Source: Monoraphidium neglectum (lineage: Eukaryota; Chlorophyta; Chlorophyceae; Sphaeropleales; Selenastraceae). Taken from it: DNA of 64,000 nucleotides. The stretch covers positions 36,111 through 100,110 of the forward strand of contig NW_014013623.1 of assembly GCF_000611645.1 (NCBI RefSeq), written 5' to 3'. The notes beneath the pieces are model-generated. The model worked only from the letters and a program-made list of their open reading frames with translations. It searched no databases and was not told where the DNA came from. Made by a program: the position numbers and the translations under genes. Position 1 is the stretch's first letter. Each line of letters opens with the position of its first letter. This document shows, piece after piece, positions 11,179 through 22,600 of this stretch.

Positions 11179-14100
11179 TCAATTCACTGTCATAGGGATG
11201 ACGCCGACCCAAGTCGCGACGTGTGCGCGCCCCGTGCGCGTCTGCCCGCCGCGGCGAACCGAGACGTACACCGTCCCCGTCACAGGGTGCACATCAGCGG
11301 CACTCAGCTCGCCCCAGGTGAGCGCGCCGCCCGTGTCGGCCAGCGCGATGGGCGAGGACGAGCGCTGAAGGGTGGACATTGGAACGGACCCCGCCGCCCT
11401 GCCGTCGATGAAGGCAGCGCCCACCCCAGGGTACGCGTCCGCCATGTCGTCGGCCGTCTTCCCAGGCCCCGCATACGTAAACGCTAGGACCGCCGCGCCG
11501 TTAGAGGCGACTGCAACTGCCGGGAACGCGAGTCCAAGCGCGGCGCCCGGGTCGACCCAGCCGGCACGCAGGACGACGGCGCCCAGGGCAACGCGGGAGG
11601 CGCACGCAGCGGCCTTCATCGGCTGCGTCGGCTGCGCCGCCTTGCCCTCGGTTGCGGGGGGGAGGACTGCGGGCCGGACTGCGGCAGGGGACGTGCCATC
11701 CTTGACGCTCGCATAGAAGAAACTCGGATAGAAATTTGTCGCCCCGTAGAAGCCATAGCCGGCATTGACTGAGCCGCCCACGCCGCCATCTGCACATAGT
11801 AGGGTTCAGACGCGCGATTGCGCCCATGCAGGTGTATGAGGCGTTGCTTGCATGCAATGTTTGGAGCTGCCAGCTGTTTGTCAAGGTTTTAGATTGTCAA
11901 GCCGTGATATTTGCGGCGGGGGCCTACCACAATAAGGAGATACGATATGCATCCTGAGGCAGCAGACCGCATGCACTTCTAGAGACACGCAGGGCTATTG
12001 CATTGTCACGCGGCTGCTCTGCGCCCTCCATACCCATCCCATACTCACTGCGAGGACTGCAGCGGATGAGGCAAAAGCGCCAGCACTCGTCGTACTGATG
12101 GTTGCCCACCAGACCAAAAGTCGAGTCCCCTGTGCAGTAGGCACCATTGTACCTGGGTGGAAGATGCAGGGCAGAGGCAGGGCGCCATGGGATGCGGTCA
12201 ATGACGCTCACACCCGGATGCTCTGCCGTCAGCGCCACGCTGGCCACCATCCACAATAGAGTTGAACAGCATCAGGTTGCTGGATTTGTCTTTAAAGTAC
12301 TACTCAAAACCTGAGCTGCACTCACGTGGAGCCAAACATGTCATTCCCTGTCTCTGGGCCCCACTGATTACTGCCGGCGTCGCAGTAGTCATCAAAGTTG
12401 TAGACCTGTTGTTGAGATGAACGTCAAAGGGGTTTGCTCGATCAAGCGGGTTTGCTCAATCAAGCGTCAAGGCCTCATGGCTCGAACCTTCTTCACGTAA
12501 TGATAATTGTAAGTCGTGATGGTGGTCCCGTGGACATCTGAAGCCCTCCACTGCATTGAGCACTCACAAGCGCAGCGCCTCACACACGCGCCATCAGCTT
12601 TCAACTGCAGGTGGCATGCGCATTTCAACCGCCAGACCCCCCCAGGCACTCACATAGTTGTACGTGCTCACGTCATTGTAGCCGCAGCTGTTCTCGCAGC
12701 CACAGTTGTTATTGCGCCCCCTGTACCTCCCAGAGCCCAAGGGACCGCCGCCGCCGCCGCCCCTGCCCCCTGCCGCAGCTGTCCCTTGCGGGAACCCCAT
12801 GACCTGGAAGTTGGCGGCCGGCGACGTCTTGGCCGCCTCCTCCAGCCGCGAGGCGCGGTCCAGCACCACGGCGGCAGCGCGCATCGCGTCTTTGGGCGCC
12901 TTGGTCTTGATCGCAGACGCAGCCCTGTAGGCGTTGAGGGACCAGCTCCAGTTCTTTGCGAACTCGGACCCGTAGGTCAGCGAAAAGTCCTTTGACCAGT
13001 CAAACGTCGGCGCCATGCCGCTCTGGACAGCGCTTGAGCACTCCTCGGCCGGCACGGTGAACTTTGTCTCGTTGAAGTTTCCCTGGGCGGTCTCCCACTT
13101 GACTGACGGCTCAACCTCGGCCCAGATCACCCCAGGACGGGGGTTATAACGGCCGCTCTCTTCGGTGACATCGGCGCGGGTCGTCAGCATTATCTTATTC
13201 TTGGACATCACAGCCTTGTTTCGAGTGGGGAGACATTTATGGCAGAGACATGCGCGGGAGGCATCATCACATGCAGCAGCAACGGGGTAATTGTACTTGG
13301 CTGGCGCAAGATGGGTTCATGCAATCGTGAACACAATCGACGCTCGCGCTCATGACACGGCCTTTGACTGTCAGAGGCTGTCAGTGTTTCTGAGCGCATC
13401 TGTTGCGCACTGTGCAATTGTGTCCCCACTGCCCCGGCTCACCCCTCCGCTCCAAAAGCCTGGTGGCTTGTTCCCGCCTGCAGGGAGCTCGGCCGCATCC
13501 CCCGGCTGCCTCAGCACTGCGTCAGCCGTGATGGGTGCACTGCGACCCCATGGCACCGTGGTCGCCACGAGCGTGGGCGCGGGGACGCCGTTGACGTCGG
13601 CGGCATAGCCCCAAAGAGCTCCGGTGTTGGTCAGCGCCACAAGAGTGAAGTTGCTGCGCTTGGCGCCCGGACGAGGCAGGTTCTGCAGACGCATATGGTG
13701 GCAGGGGTAGGCGGAACGACGGGTTGGGTGAGCTCCACAGCAGGGGGTTCTGCTCAGGGGTGGCATAAGCGCTGCATGTGGCCGAATGTTGTAGTGCTGC
13801 GCAACACCAAATGGGCGAGGCTCGCCAGCAAACTCCGCGCTTCGCTCTCAGGGCCGCTTCCGGGCCCGGACTTAGGGAGCTCACATCAGTCACAAAGTAG
13901 GTCATGCCTTCCTGCACGTCAGCCGCCGACTGCGGCACCACCGGCTGCAGCTGCCGCACAGACGCCGCCCCGCCCAGCAGCTGAGCAGACGCAGCCACGT
14001 CTGCGGCGGTGTAGACGGCATAGTACATGGAGGGGGAACCCTGGGAATGGGGCAGGCATTACAATGTTAGTTTGTGGTGTTTATGCAGGAGTCACCGCTA

Positions 14101-15634
14101 TCACTGAGTAAATGTCAGGCCTGTGTGCTGGGTTACATACGTGCAGATCACCCGAAAACCAGCAGCAGACAAGCACAGCAATCCAATAGACAGCCCTAAA
14201 GTCAGTCAAAATAGAAGCTGATGCGGCAGTGCTGCTTTCAACCTCGCGCACAGGCACAGCTCCAGGCGTAAGTGGACCCGGTCCCACCTGGTAAGCCTTG
14301 TACTTTGGCAGAGCAAGCACCGACGCGCCCGCCACGTCCGGGTTACTCGGGCAGTACGAAAAGTACGATACGAACAGCCCGTCCTTGTTGTACCCCAGCT
14401 GGGGGTAGTCGGCCAGGGCCTGCTCCTTAGGCGCCTTGCACTCCAGGGGCGTGTTCACGGCGTCGGCGATCAGACCAAACTGGTACCACGTGCCCGCCGC
14501 GCTGCCCGTCGCGGAAACCCCCACAAGGATGCGCCCGAACCCGCCGCACGACGCCGCGACGACGAAGCGGCCGGCGTGCTTGTCGTACAGCGCGGCGCCG
14601 TCGTGGGCCCCCTCGCAGCTGGGGGCCACGGCCGCGAAGAACTTTTGGAGGGAGACGGTGCGGACGACGGTCGACTTCATCCCAGTACCTCCGAGGTTGA
14701 ACACCGTCATCACGCCGCCGGCCACCTGCACGACGTGCTGCTTGCCGACGGCCAGCCCCATCGTGCCCGCCGGGGGCGCGTCCAGCCCGCTGAACCCGCC
14801 GCGTGGGGTGAAGCAGCCGGGGCCAGCGGCGCACGCCGTGCTCTGACCGGCTGCGGCGCTGCTGGTGCGGTCGAGGCCGTCGCTGCTGCCGCCAGCACCG
14901 GCTGCGGTGGCAATCTTGGCTGCATGCGCGGCGGCAACCTCAGGCGGAATCACAGCAGCGCCGATCTGCTGCTGTAAGCTTCGGCGGCGCCGGCTGCGGC
15001 TGCGGCGGCGCCGGGCCACCTCCGGGAGTCGCGGCAGCTTCTCGGGTCCCTGCAGGTTTGCCAGCTCCACCGGCGCCTTCCAGTCACGCTGCAGCGCGGG
15101 CCGCGAGTCAGCGGCCTGCACAGGGTAGCCTGAGATCCGGCGGCTGGCGGCGCTGGGCGCAGGGTGCATGGGGGCCTTGTAGGGCGGCACGATAGTGAGG
15201 TTGACGATGGCAGCTGCGCAGGGTCAGCGGGTGTGATGGAGGGTCAGCTTCGTGACGTCACCTAAAAACTGGCGTTTGATTAGTCGTGTGATAAGATGGC
15301 CCAGCAACGGATGCGCATGAGGACTGAGCGCTAAATTCATCCGCCACGCGTCGGCGCAGCGGCCGTGACCGCTGCTGGTAGCCCAAACACGCCTCGACGC
15401 CACTTCCCCACTACATGCAGCGGACCGACTGATCTGATTTATTTGCTCTTCTATGAACTTTCGATCGCCGCCCCACGGCTCGCACGCACTGTAGAAGGGC
15501 GACCAGGCCGTGGCAGCTTTCTGCGGGGCTGCCGACGCTCCCTGGACCTGTAAGAACAGGCCAAATAACGCGTAACACCATAATAGAAGTGGTGTGTTCC
15601 GCAAACGCCGTGCGGTCAGGTGTGACGAGGCCAT
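11179..15634 (-). CDS. Secreted beta-propeller-like protein with an inserted Cys/Asn-rich segment
   Basis: The gene is read from ATG 15634 to stop 11179. The N-terminus (RNTPLLLWCYALFGLFLQVQ) is a signal peptide. An Arg-rich patch and Ala-rich linker precede blocks that match in order a family of bacterial secreted proteins I recognise: AALYDKHAGRFVV, GVSATGSAAGTWYQF, DYPQLGYNKDGLFVSYF, LRQPGDAAELP, GVIWAEVEPSV, then FPAVAVASNGAAVLAFTY, YPGVGAAFIDG and LTWGELSAADVHP. The repeated short beta motifs suggest a propeller; this is an inference. Between GVIWAEVEPSV (about 13105) and the C-terminal blocks lies extra sequence with NNNCGCENSCGYND, FDDYCDAGSNQWGPETG and GAYCTGDSTFGLVGN. Exons are clear at 14200-15210, 13560-14028, 12600-13200 and 11179-11790, but the small exons between them are uncertain. 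A split into two genes near 12-13 kb cannot be excluded. It is likely extracellular, with unknown function. Confidence 0.65.
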
Positions 15635-16792
15635 CGCAACAGCCAGAGTGTCCCAGACGCCTGTGTGTTTATTTTATAGTTCAAATTCGAGTATGAACCA
15701 CGTTTCTACACCTTTAGCTACGTCTGCATGCGCTCGAACGATTTGTGCTGCTGCTGGACGGGTGAAACTGTTGCATGATCCCGACCCAGCCGCTACATGG
15801 TGCTGTTGCTGTGTTGCATGCCAGGTTTGCCTGCGACAGCCTTGCGGTGAGCCATGGGACACCAGCAGTGCACTCTCCTGTTGTGGCTGTGCCTGTACAA
15901 CTTGGGTCGGGGTCACTTGTAGATCATGTGCTAACTAATGTATATCCGACTGCCCGATGCAAGGGAATGATGAACAGTGCCACCAGATGGTACTCATTGC
16001 ACCTTGATATTCATCCTTCATACACTTATATGCATCGCGGCATGCATGTGCTGCACCCTGTACCTTGTGGTCAATACCTGCTTCCTACAGCATAGTGCAA
16101 GTCAACCCACGAGTGGCGTTCAAGGCCAGTATACTTCAAGTGCTTGACTTTGATTACAAAGGTGATATTTGGTATAGCAGCTCAGGGGCTGTCCAGGCGC
16201 CAGATGGCATACAACAGCTGGAGCTGGGCGAGTCGCTTGGCAGGTGATGGTACAGACACCCATCTGAGCGCAACAGGGCGCTTCCGTTGCGTATGATGAG
16301 GAATGTGTACAAAAATCGGAGTGCAGTGAATGCCCGGAATTTGGGGCCGTCTGCACCCTGACAGTTGAAAGGAACCAGGGCAACCGTCACAGGCCGCCGA
16401 CATGAAAAGCCGCGGCAAAGCCAAGTCGCTCTCGCACCAGTCCAGCAGAAGGGAGTACCCAGTGTAGGGGGCATCGCGGTGAGAGGGCGGGTGCACACCC
16501 CGCAGCTCACGCGCTTGCAGTGAGTGAGTGTGACAGGAATCTCACAAGGTTTGGATGTTAAGGAGGGAGCGCGTGGGAGGAGTGCGCCTTGCTGACGGCG
16601 AGGGACAGTCGCCGAAGACGTGCGCGCGTGGTTGCAAGCCTCTCTGTGGGCTAGGGAAGTCGGCAGCGCGCGTGTGGCGACATGACAGGCCGGACCGCGA
16701 CGCGCTCTTCAATGCCCACTCAGCAGTGGTGCCGCGCCAGCATGGCGTGCCGTTTCAGGCAACCTGCGGGCGTTTTCATGCGCCCGATAGCT
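15635..16792. other. Intergenic, no gene recognised
   Basis: This stretch lies between the 5' end of the propeller gene and the 3' end of the GTP cyclohydrolase II gene. It probably includes the 3' UTR of the latter; a TGTAA motif on the minus strand lies at 16154-16158, about 635 bases past the stop. No coding exon could be supported. Confidence 0.4.
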
Positions 16793-18257
16793 TTACTCGG
16801 CCTGGGCAGGGGCCACAGGAGCCTCGTCGAGGGTCCAGTAGGAATTGTCGATCATATGGTCCATGCGCATGGTCTTGGCCTCAAGGTAACCCTGGGGATG
16901 AAGGGATGGCCAGGGCGTTTGCCAGGATGAAGCAAAATGGCGAGGCTTGCATGCGCAACACAGGCAGGCAGGCAGGCAGGTTGACAGGCAGGCTGGCAGG
17001 CAGGTGGGCAAGCTGGCAGCGGCTGAGGATGCCAAGGCACGCCCAAGGGTGCACTCGGTTCTGCGCCAGGGGCGGCCCTGGATCTGGCACCTTGTTGTGG
17101 TTGCCGGCCTGGATCTGGCAGGGCACGCGGCCGGTGACCTTGACGCCCAGGGCGGTCAGCACGTTGATCTTGCGGGGGTTGTTGGTCATCAGCCGCACGC
17201 TCTTGACGCCCAGCTCCGCCAGGATGTTGCGCACACTGGTGTACTCGCGGCTGTCGTCAGGCAGGCCGAGGGCGCGGTTGGCGTCGACGGTGTCGAGCCC
17301 CTGCTCCTGCAGCTTGTAGGCCGCAATCTTGTTGGCCAGGCCAATGCCGCGGCCCTCCTGCCAGAGGTAGATCACGATGCCGGGGGCGTTGGCGTGGATG
17401 TACTCCATCGACATCTGCAGCTGCTCGGCGCAGTCGCACTTGAGGGAGCCTAGAACCTCGGAGGTGAAGCACGCATCGTGCACGCGCAGGACAACCTGAT
17501 TTGGGGATGGACCAGGCGGCAGGCGGGGGTCATGCTGAGGCCGGCCAGCCGTGAGGGGAGGGGAAAAGAAGCCGCAGGGCTTATCATCAGCCTCGTGGTT
17601 TGGCGCGAGCCACTAGCAGCGGAGGCGTCTGGCGTCTGGGAGCCTGTCAGTGCGGCACGCATGCAAGCGCAACCGGCACTAGCGCGAGGCCGGCATCGAA
17701 ATGCTCACCTCCTCGCAGCCCTCCACTTTGCCGCAGATGATGGCAGTGGGCTCCGCGAACGTCTTGCCGCCATCGGTCTGGAGGGAGGGCGAGGCAAGGT
17801 GTGCATCAGAAGACATCGCGTACACGGCTGCGCCAACTACGCCGCGTGCGCATGTCACAGCGCAGACGTAAGGGCGCAGAGGGGGGGGGCTCACCGAGTG
17901 CTTGTAGCCGCGCAGGCGGAAGTTGCCATGACGCGTGGGCAGCATGGTCTCGGCAATGTGCACGGTGCGGACCTATGGGGGAAAGGGGTGAAATGGGGGT
18001 TGAGTGGGATGTCTGGCCGATCCCTGCGGGGTGCTCGGCCTGGAAGGAGCCCGGCGCATCCCGCAAATTCTCACCTTGTCCTCGTCAATGAGGCGAACCA
18101 GGCCGTCCTTTTGAGCCCCGGGCGCCGAGGGCGCGGCAGCGCTCACGCGCACCGACCGGGACCGGCCCGCGCAGCACGGGCACCCAGCGCCGTGCGCACG
18201 CACGCTCTTGTTAGTGGCCACGCGGCAGGAGGGCGTTTGGAGCTTGGTGAGCATCAT
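16793..18257 (-). CDS. RIBA: GTP cyclohydrolase II, monofunctional, organelle-targeted
   Basis: Five exons, all joined in phase 0, were verified: 18257-18075, 17972-17895, 17777-17709, 17495-17091 and 16891-16793, giving 277 residues. The enzyme converts GTP to 2,5-diamino-6-ribosylamino-pyrimidinone phosphate, the first step of riboflavin synthesis. Zinc ligands are visible as C119-x10-C130-D-C132 (ACFTSEVLGSLKCDC). The active-site strand is YLWQEGRGIGLANKI (153-167), followed by DTVDANRALGLPDDSREY, VRLMTNNPRKI and GVKVTGRVP. The first 50-60 residues are rich in Ala, Ser and Arg and look like a chloroplast transit peptide. There is no room for a dihydroxybutanone-phosphate synthase (RibB) domain, although plant RIBA proteins usually carry one. 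The Arg of the common YLRQEGRG motif is Trp here, a position that also varies in bacteria as far as I know. Confidence 0.93.
16962..17010. repeat. CAGG tetranucleotide repeat in intron 4 of the RIBA gene
   Basis: CAGG units, some interrupted, are repeated about ten times inside the intron between exons 17091-17495 and 16793-16891. They have no coding role. Confidence 0.8.
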
Positions 18258-19643
18258 GTTTGCGGGATTGGCAAGGGGCTGACGGACCGGTGTGTTGGAT
18301 TGCCGCGCACAGTCTGTTGAGCACGGGGAGCACGGGACTGATGGACGCGGGAAGTGACGCACGGTAGCAGCGCAAATGTAGAAGCAGTGAATAAATGTTG
18401 CTGTAGTCGACGAACGAGTAAACCTTTCTCGGAGGAGAACGGCAGCGCGTGGGTCGAACACGTGCGTGGTACAGAGATGGCGCTGAGAGGCCTTTGGTGC
18501 ATGCCCGCGGCGTAAAAATATTTGAAGTGACAACGATTGCAACTTTGCAACTGCGCTTGGGGTGGTGTGATGGGCGGGCAACCCCGCAGGATGAGGCGTT
18601 CTGCGCTAGCCGGGCTTGTGCTACCGGTGTGTTGCCCACACTGCAGCCCCAGCCCCTCCCGACTAGAAGAGGATCTGTTGAGGGGTGATCAAAAATCACC
18701 CCCCAAAGCTGAGCGCGTGTCGCCTTACATGCTAGTGCTGCGCCCCCATCCGCGCACAACTCGGGCCGCTCATCAACCCGAGGTGTCATTGGTCCTTGCC
18801 GTGAGACAGTCAGCTTTGCTTGAAATAACAACCAACCTACCAGGGGGCATTGAAGGCAGCAGCCATCATGAGGCACATTATTGAGAAATGCTAGATTCAC
18901 ACTGAGCATCAGCGACCTCGTGGGAACAACGGTCGCATGCGCACGGCACATCCTTGTGTCAAGAAAGGACACATCCGAGTGTCATCTTGTGGCTCTCCAG
19001 TTATGCCAGGGAGTAACCCTAAATGCGCGTTTCACACAGTCCCGGCTCGCTCATGCAGATGATTGTCTCCTCTTGCACGGCGCAACAAGCACAGCTGGCG
19101 TCCATTCTTGACAGTTTACGTTGCCCAGGCTTGGTCTGGTGCGATTGTACTGAAAGTTGTACGTATATGTTGCAAGATAGTTCAAGAGGCATGCATGTAT
19201 GGGTGACATTGTTGGTATCATGATCGCAGAACACATCATTAATCGAGACGGTGCTCCTCACTTCGTCGCCAGCACAGCAACCGGATTTCCTACTACTGTA
19301 GGGGCAGGTCAATGTGGGCGTGATGGCCCCAGCAGCTTGCCGTAACACGGAGGACGAGATATGGCGGACGTTAAGCCCAGCCAGCAGCCAAACTCAACGC
19401 ATTGGCATGCGTGACCAGGGCACGATACGGTAGTCCATGTCCTGCAACGAAATCTACATGAGGTCTTCACAACTGATGCAGATGTGCCTGTCATTAGCTC
19501 GAGCTTCCATATTTATTTCTTGGCATCCGTGCATGCGGTGCAATTGTATGCATACGATACGGTACAGCTGATCAGCTGATCTCAACGGCGCCTTTCGAAG
19601 TGATCAGCAGCACAATAATGTCTGAGAAACATATTTGATTGCC
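18258..19643. other. Divergent intergenic region between RIBA and COG2
   Basis: This stretch separates the two start codons and should contain both promoters. No coding exon, RNA gene or defined regulatory motif could be supported. It is markedly less GC-rich than the flanking exons. Confidence 0.45.
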
Positions 19644-22600
19644 ATGGCTTCAAACTCACCACCCATCTCGGCGGAGGCTGGCGCAGCAGCGGTGCACCTC
19701 CCCGCCTGGCTCAGGCCAGAGCGGTTCGAGGACCCAAAATTCAATCCCGAAGCCGTGGTCGCCGATATCAGACGACATGTGAGGAGACTGGGCTGGCGGG
19801 GAACTGGCGGACAGCCAGGCGGTGTCGACCGCTGCAGCTGCACACCTGCTAGGGATTCTAACTAGCATCGCGGCCCACACGCCGCACACAGGTGCCCCTC
19901 AACATCGCAAGGAATGAGTTGCAGGCATATCTAGTTCGCCTCAAGGAGCAGGTGCGCTGATTCGGCCGGCTTGGTTGCATGACGACTGTACTGAGAGTGG
20001 GACACGGGCTGCATCACCCCTGTGGTACGCAATCTGGCGGCCAAGCCGTAGTCCCAAGCATGACCAACAGGCCTCATGTGCATGGGAGCCGCAATAACAA
20101 GAGCAGTACTTGAGCTGCCGCAGGGGGCACCTGCGGAGTGCCTGAGCACACTGCCCCCCTTGCACGGACCCCATTCCACCCAAAAGCTTATCGAGGTCAT
20201 CAACCAGGACTTTGGGGACTATGTTGGCCTGGCATCGCGCCTCAACAGCGTCGACGGCTCTGTAGTGCGCATGAAGCAGCCGTTGCTGGACATTAAGGTG
20301 AACAAGATTGTGCATGAATGGGGGGGTCACGTGGCGGAGGTTGAATGTGTCTGCGCGTGTGCCTGCGTGGTTGAGGCGTAGAGAGAGATCTATTAAGACT
20401 GTGTGTGTGCATGTTGTGTGTATTTAAGGTCGCTTATGGGTGCGTATTGTTTGTGTGTGTTTGTGTCTGAAAGGGTGTCAAGTAGAGAGAGAGAAAGTGT
20501 TTGTGTGTGTGTGTGTGTGTGTATGTGTGTGTGTGTGTGAGTGTTGGGGGGTTATTGCGTGGTGGCCAGGGTGGATGGCGGAAGGAGGAGCGAAAGTGTT
20601 TGTGTGTGTGTGTGTGTAAGTGTGTGTGTGTGTGTGAGTGTTGGGGGGTTAATGCGTGGTGGCCAGGGTGGATGGCGGAAGGAGGAGCAGGCTGCGCTGC
20701 TCGCAGCAGCGGTGCACAAGAATGTGCGACGAGCTGCGGCTGCAGAGCATCGGGCCTCTCGTTTCGCCTCTGCAGCACGCTGCCAGCAGCGCCGCCAGCA
20801 GCGCCGCCGAGGCCGCTGCCGCCACTTTCGAGTCACTTCGCTGCACTGTGAACGGGCGCGCCTCCGCACACCGCAGGCCAAGCTGGACGCTGTGCAGGTC
20901 GCACTCAAGGCGGAGTTGCTTGCACTTCAGCAGGTACGCGCGGCTGGGACGACCCGTAGCAGCCCCTCACAGCTGACTTCTTTTCGAGCGCGCCGACCTC
21001 TGGTTGGCGTGCAACGCATGGGCTGTCTTTGTGGCGCATGGCACGCAACCTGGCTCATGTCAGCAGGCGCAACGCATGCTCGCTCGCAGCAGCGCCTCTC
21101 ACGCCGCCGCCCCCGCCAATGGGACACACAGGGCCTTGAGCGGCGGCAGGAGATGGCTGCGGCACGCGGCACGCTTGAGCTGATGCAGGAGGTGGCGCAC
21201 GTGGCGTCGAAAGTGGAGAAGCTGCTCGCCGAGGTGCAGGCGGCTTCTTTGGAAGCTTCCGCCGCAGCGGGCGCGCCAGATGGCGGCAAGGGCGGCGGCG
21301 CAGCGGCGAGCGGCGGCGCGTCACCGGCCGCGGCGTCCCACGCGGCGACCGAGGACGCGGCAGGGGCAGAGGCGGCGTCGGGTGACCCGGACGCGCACGC
21401 GCGGCTGCTGGAGCGCGTGGCTGCGGAGGTCAGCCGGCTGAGCTTCCTGGCCAACAAGGGCAAGGTGGGCGCTGACGGGGCGAGGGGTGGGCGGGGGGTG
21501 AGAGCGCGCAAGGGGCGGGGGGGCTGGTATGCGTGGCTGTGGGTGCGGTCGAGCGGATGCTGCGTGCCCCCATGCGTGGGTGCGCATGCGTGGGTGCGTC
21601 AAATGCGCGCCGGCCTTTACGCCTCAGGCCTAGGAGGCCCTGTCGAGCCGCCCAGCAGCTCTGTCTCAAGCGTGCGCTGCCTTGAGCATGCACCATCTCA
21701 AGCTGAGACAGTGCATGAAGTCCCTTAGTAAAGCACCCACAGCTTGCCATGGCTCCGCCTGCCTCCGCTATCCCCAACAGCTCCCCTGCTGCTGCGCTGC
21801 CCCCTCCTGCCTCCCACGTGCACCCACCCACCCGCGTGCGCAGGAGCTCGCCTTCGTGTCGTCCGTAGAGCGCCGCATCCAGGTCGCGCGCCTGCAGCTC
21901 GGCGCCCACCTGTCCGCAGCACTGGCCGCGGCCCTGCAGCGGCGCGCGTGGCAGGCGGCGGCGCACTGCCTGCACGCGTACGTGGAGCTAGGGGATGTCC
22001 CCGCGGGCGAGGCGACGCTGCGCGCAGCGCTGGCGGCGCCGCTGGCCGCAGGCGCTGTGAAAGAGGTCAAGCAGCGGCTCGCGGCGGACCCGGGTGCGGG
22101 GCTCGGGCGCTGCCGGGACACAGTCTCGGCCCACCACGTCGTCTCTTGCAGCTGCTCGATCGACGCATCGGCTTTCGCCGTTGAAACCCCTGATCACTGC
22201 GCGCTCCCGGCGGTGGTGGCGGGCCTTGCGGAGCAAAGCGAGTCCCTCCGCCGTTCGCCGAGCCGCGATGCTGACAGCTCAATCAGCGCACTTGCTCCCC
22301 CGAAGCCCCCCAACCCTGGCCCCTCGTCCCCGCTTCCCGCAGGCGTCAAGTCTCAGGAGGTGTCCCTCGTCGCCCGCGCGGTGCTGTCTGGCCTGGACCA
22401 GCGCGCGGGCCCGCTGCTGGCGACGCTGCTGGCGCCGGCCAGCGGGCTCGGCGCATTTGACGTGCTGGGGGCGGTGGTGCTGCAGGAGGTCAGCCAGGCG
22501 CTGGCGGACGGGCTGCCCGGTGAGGCCTCAAATGCTGTGCATGCTGGGCCCTGTCTGCATTCTGTGGGCTGGCTAAGTGGCTGCTGGCCCTCGCATGCAA

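Noticed and set aside
11179..15634. Bacterial contamination of the assembly, suggested by bacterial-like blocks
   Set aside because: The blocks are split by GT-AG introns and the gene has the same composition and low-complexity insertions as its neighbours.
20434..21130. COG2 exon covering the TG repeats and the long frame after them
   Set aside because: The exon that rejoins COG2 homology in phase is 20877-20933 with a proper acceptor and donor. The repeat-containing part has no homology and is placed in the intron.
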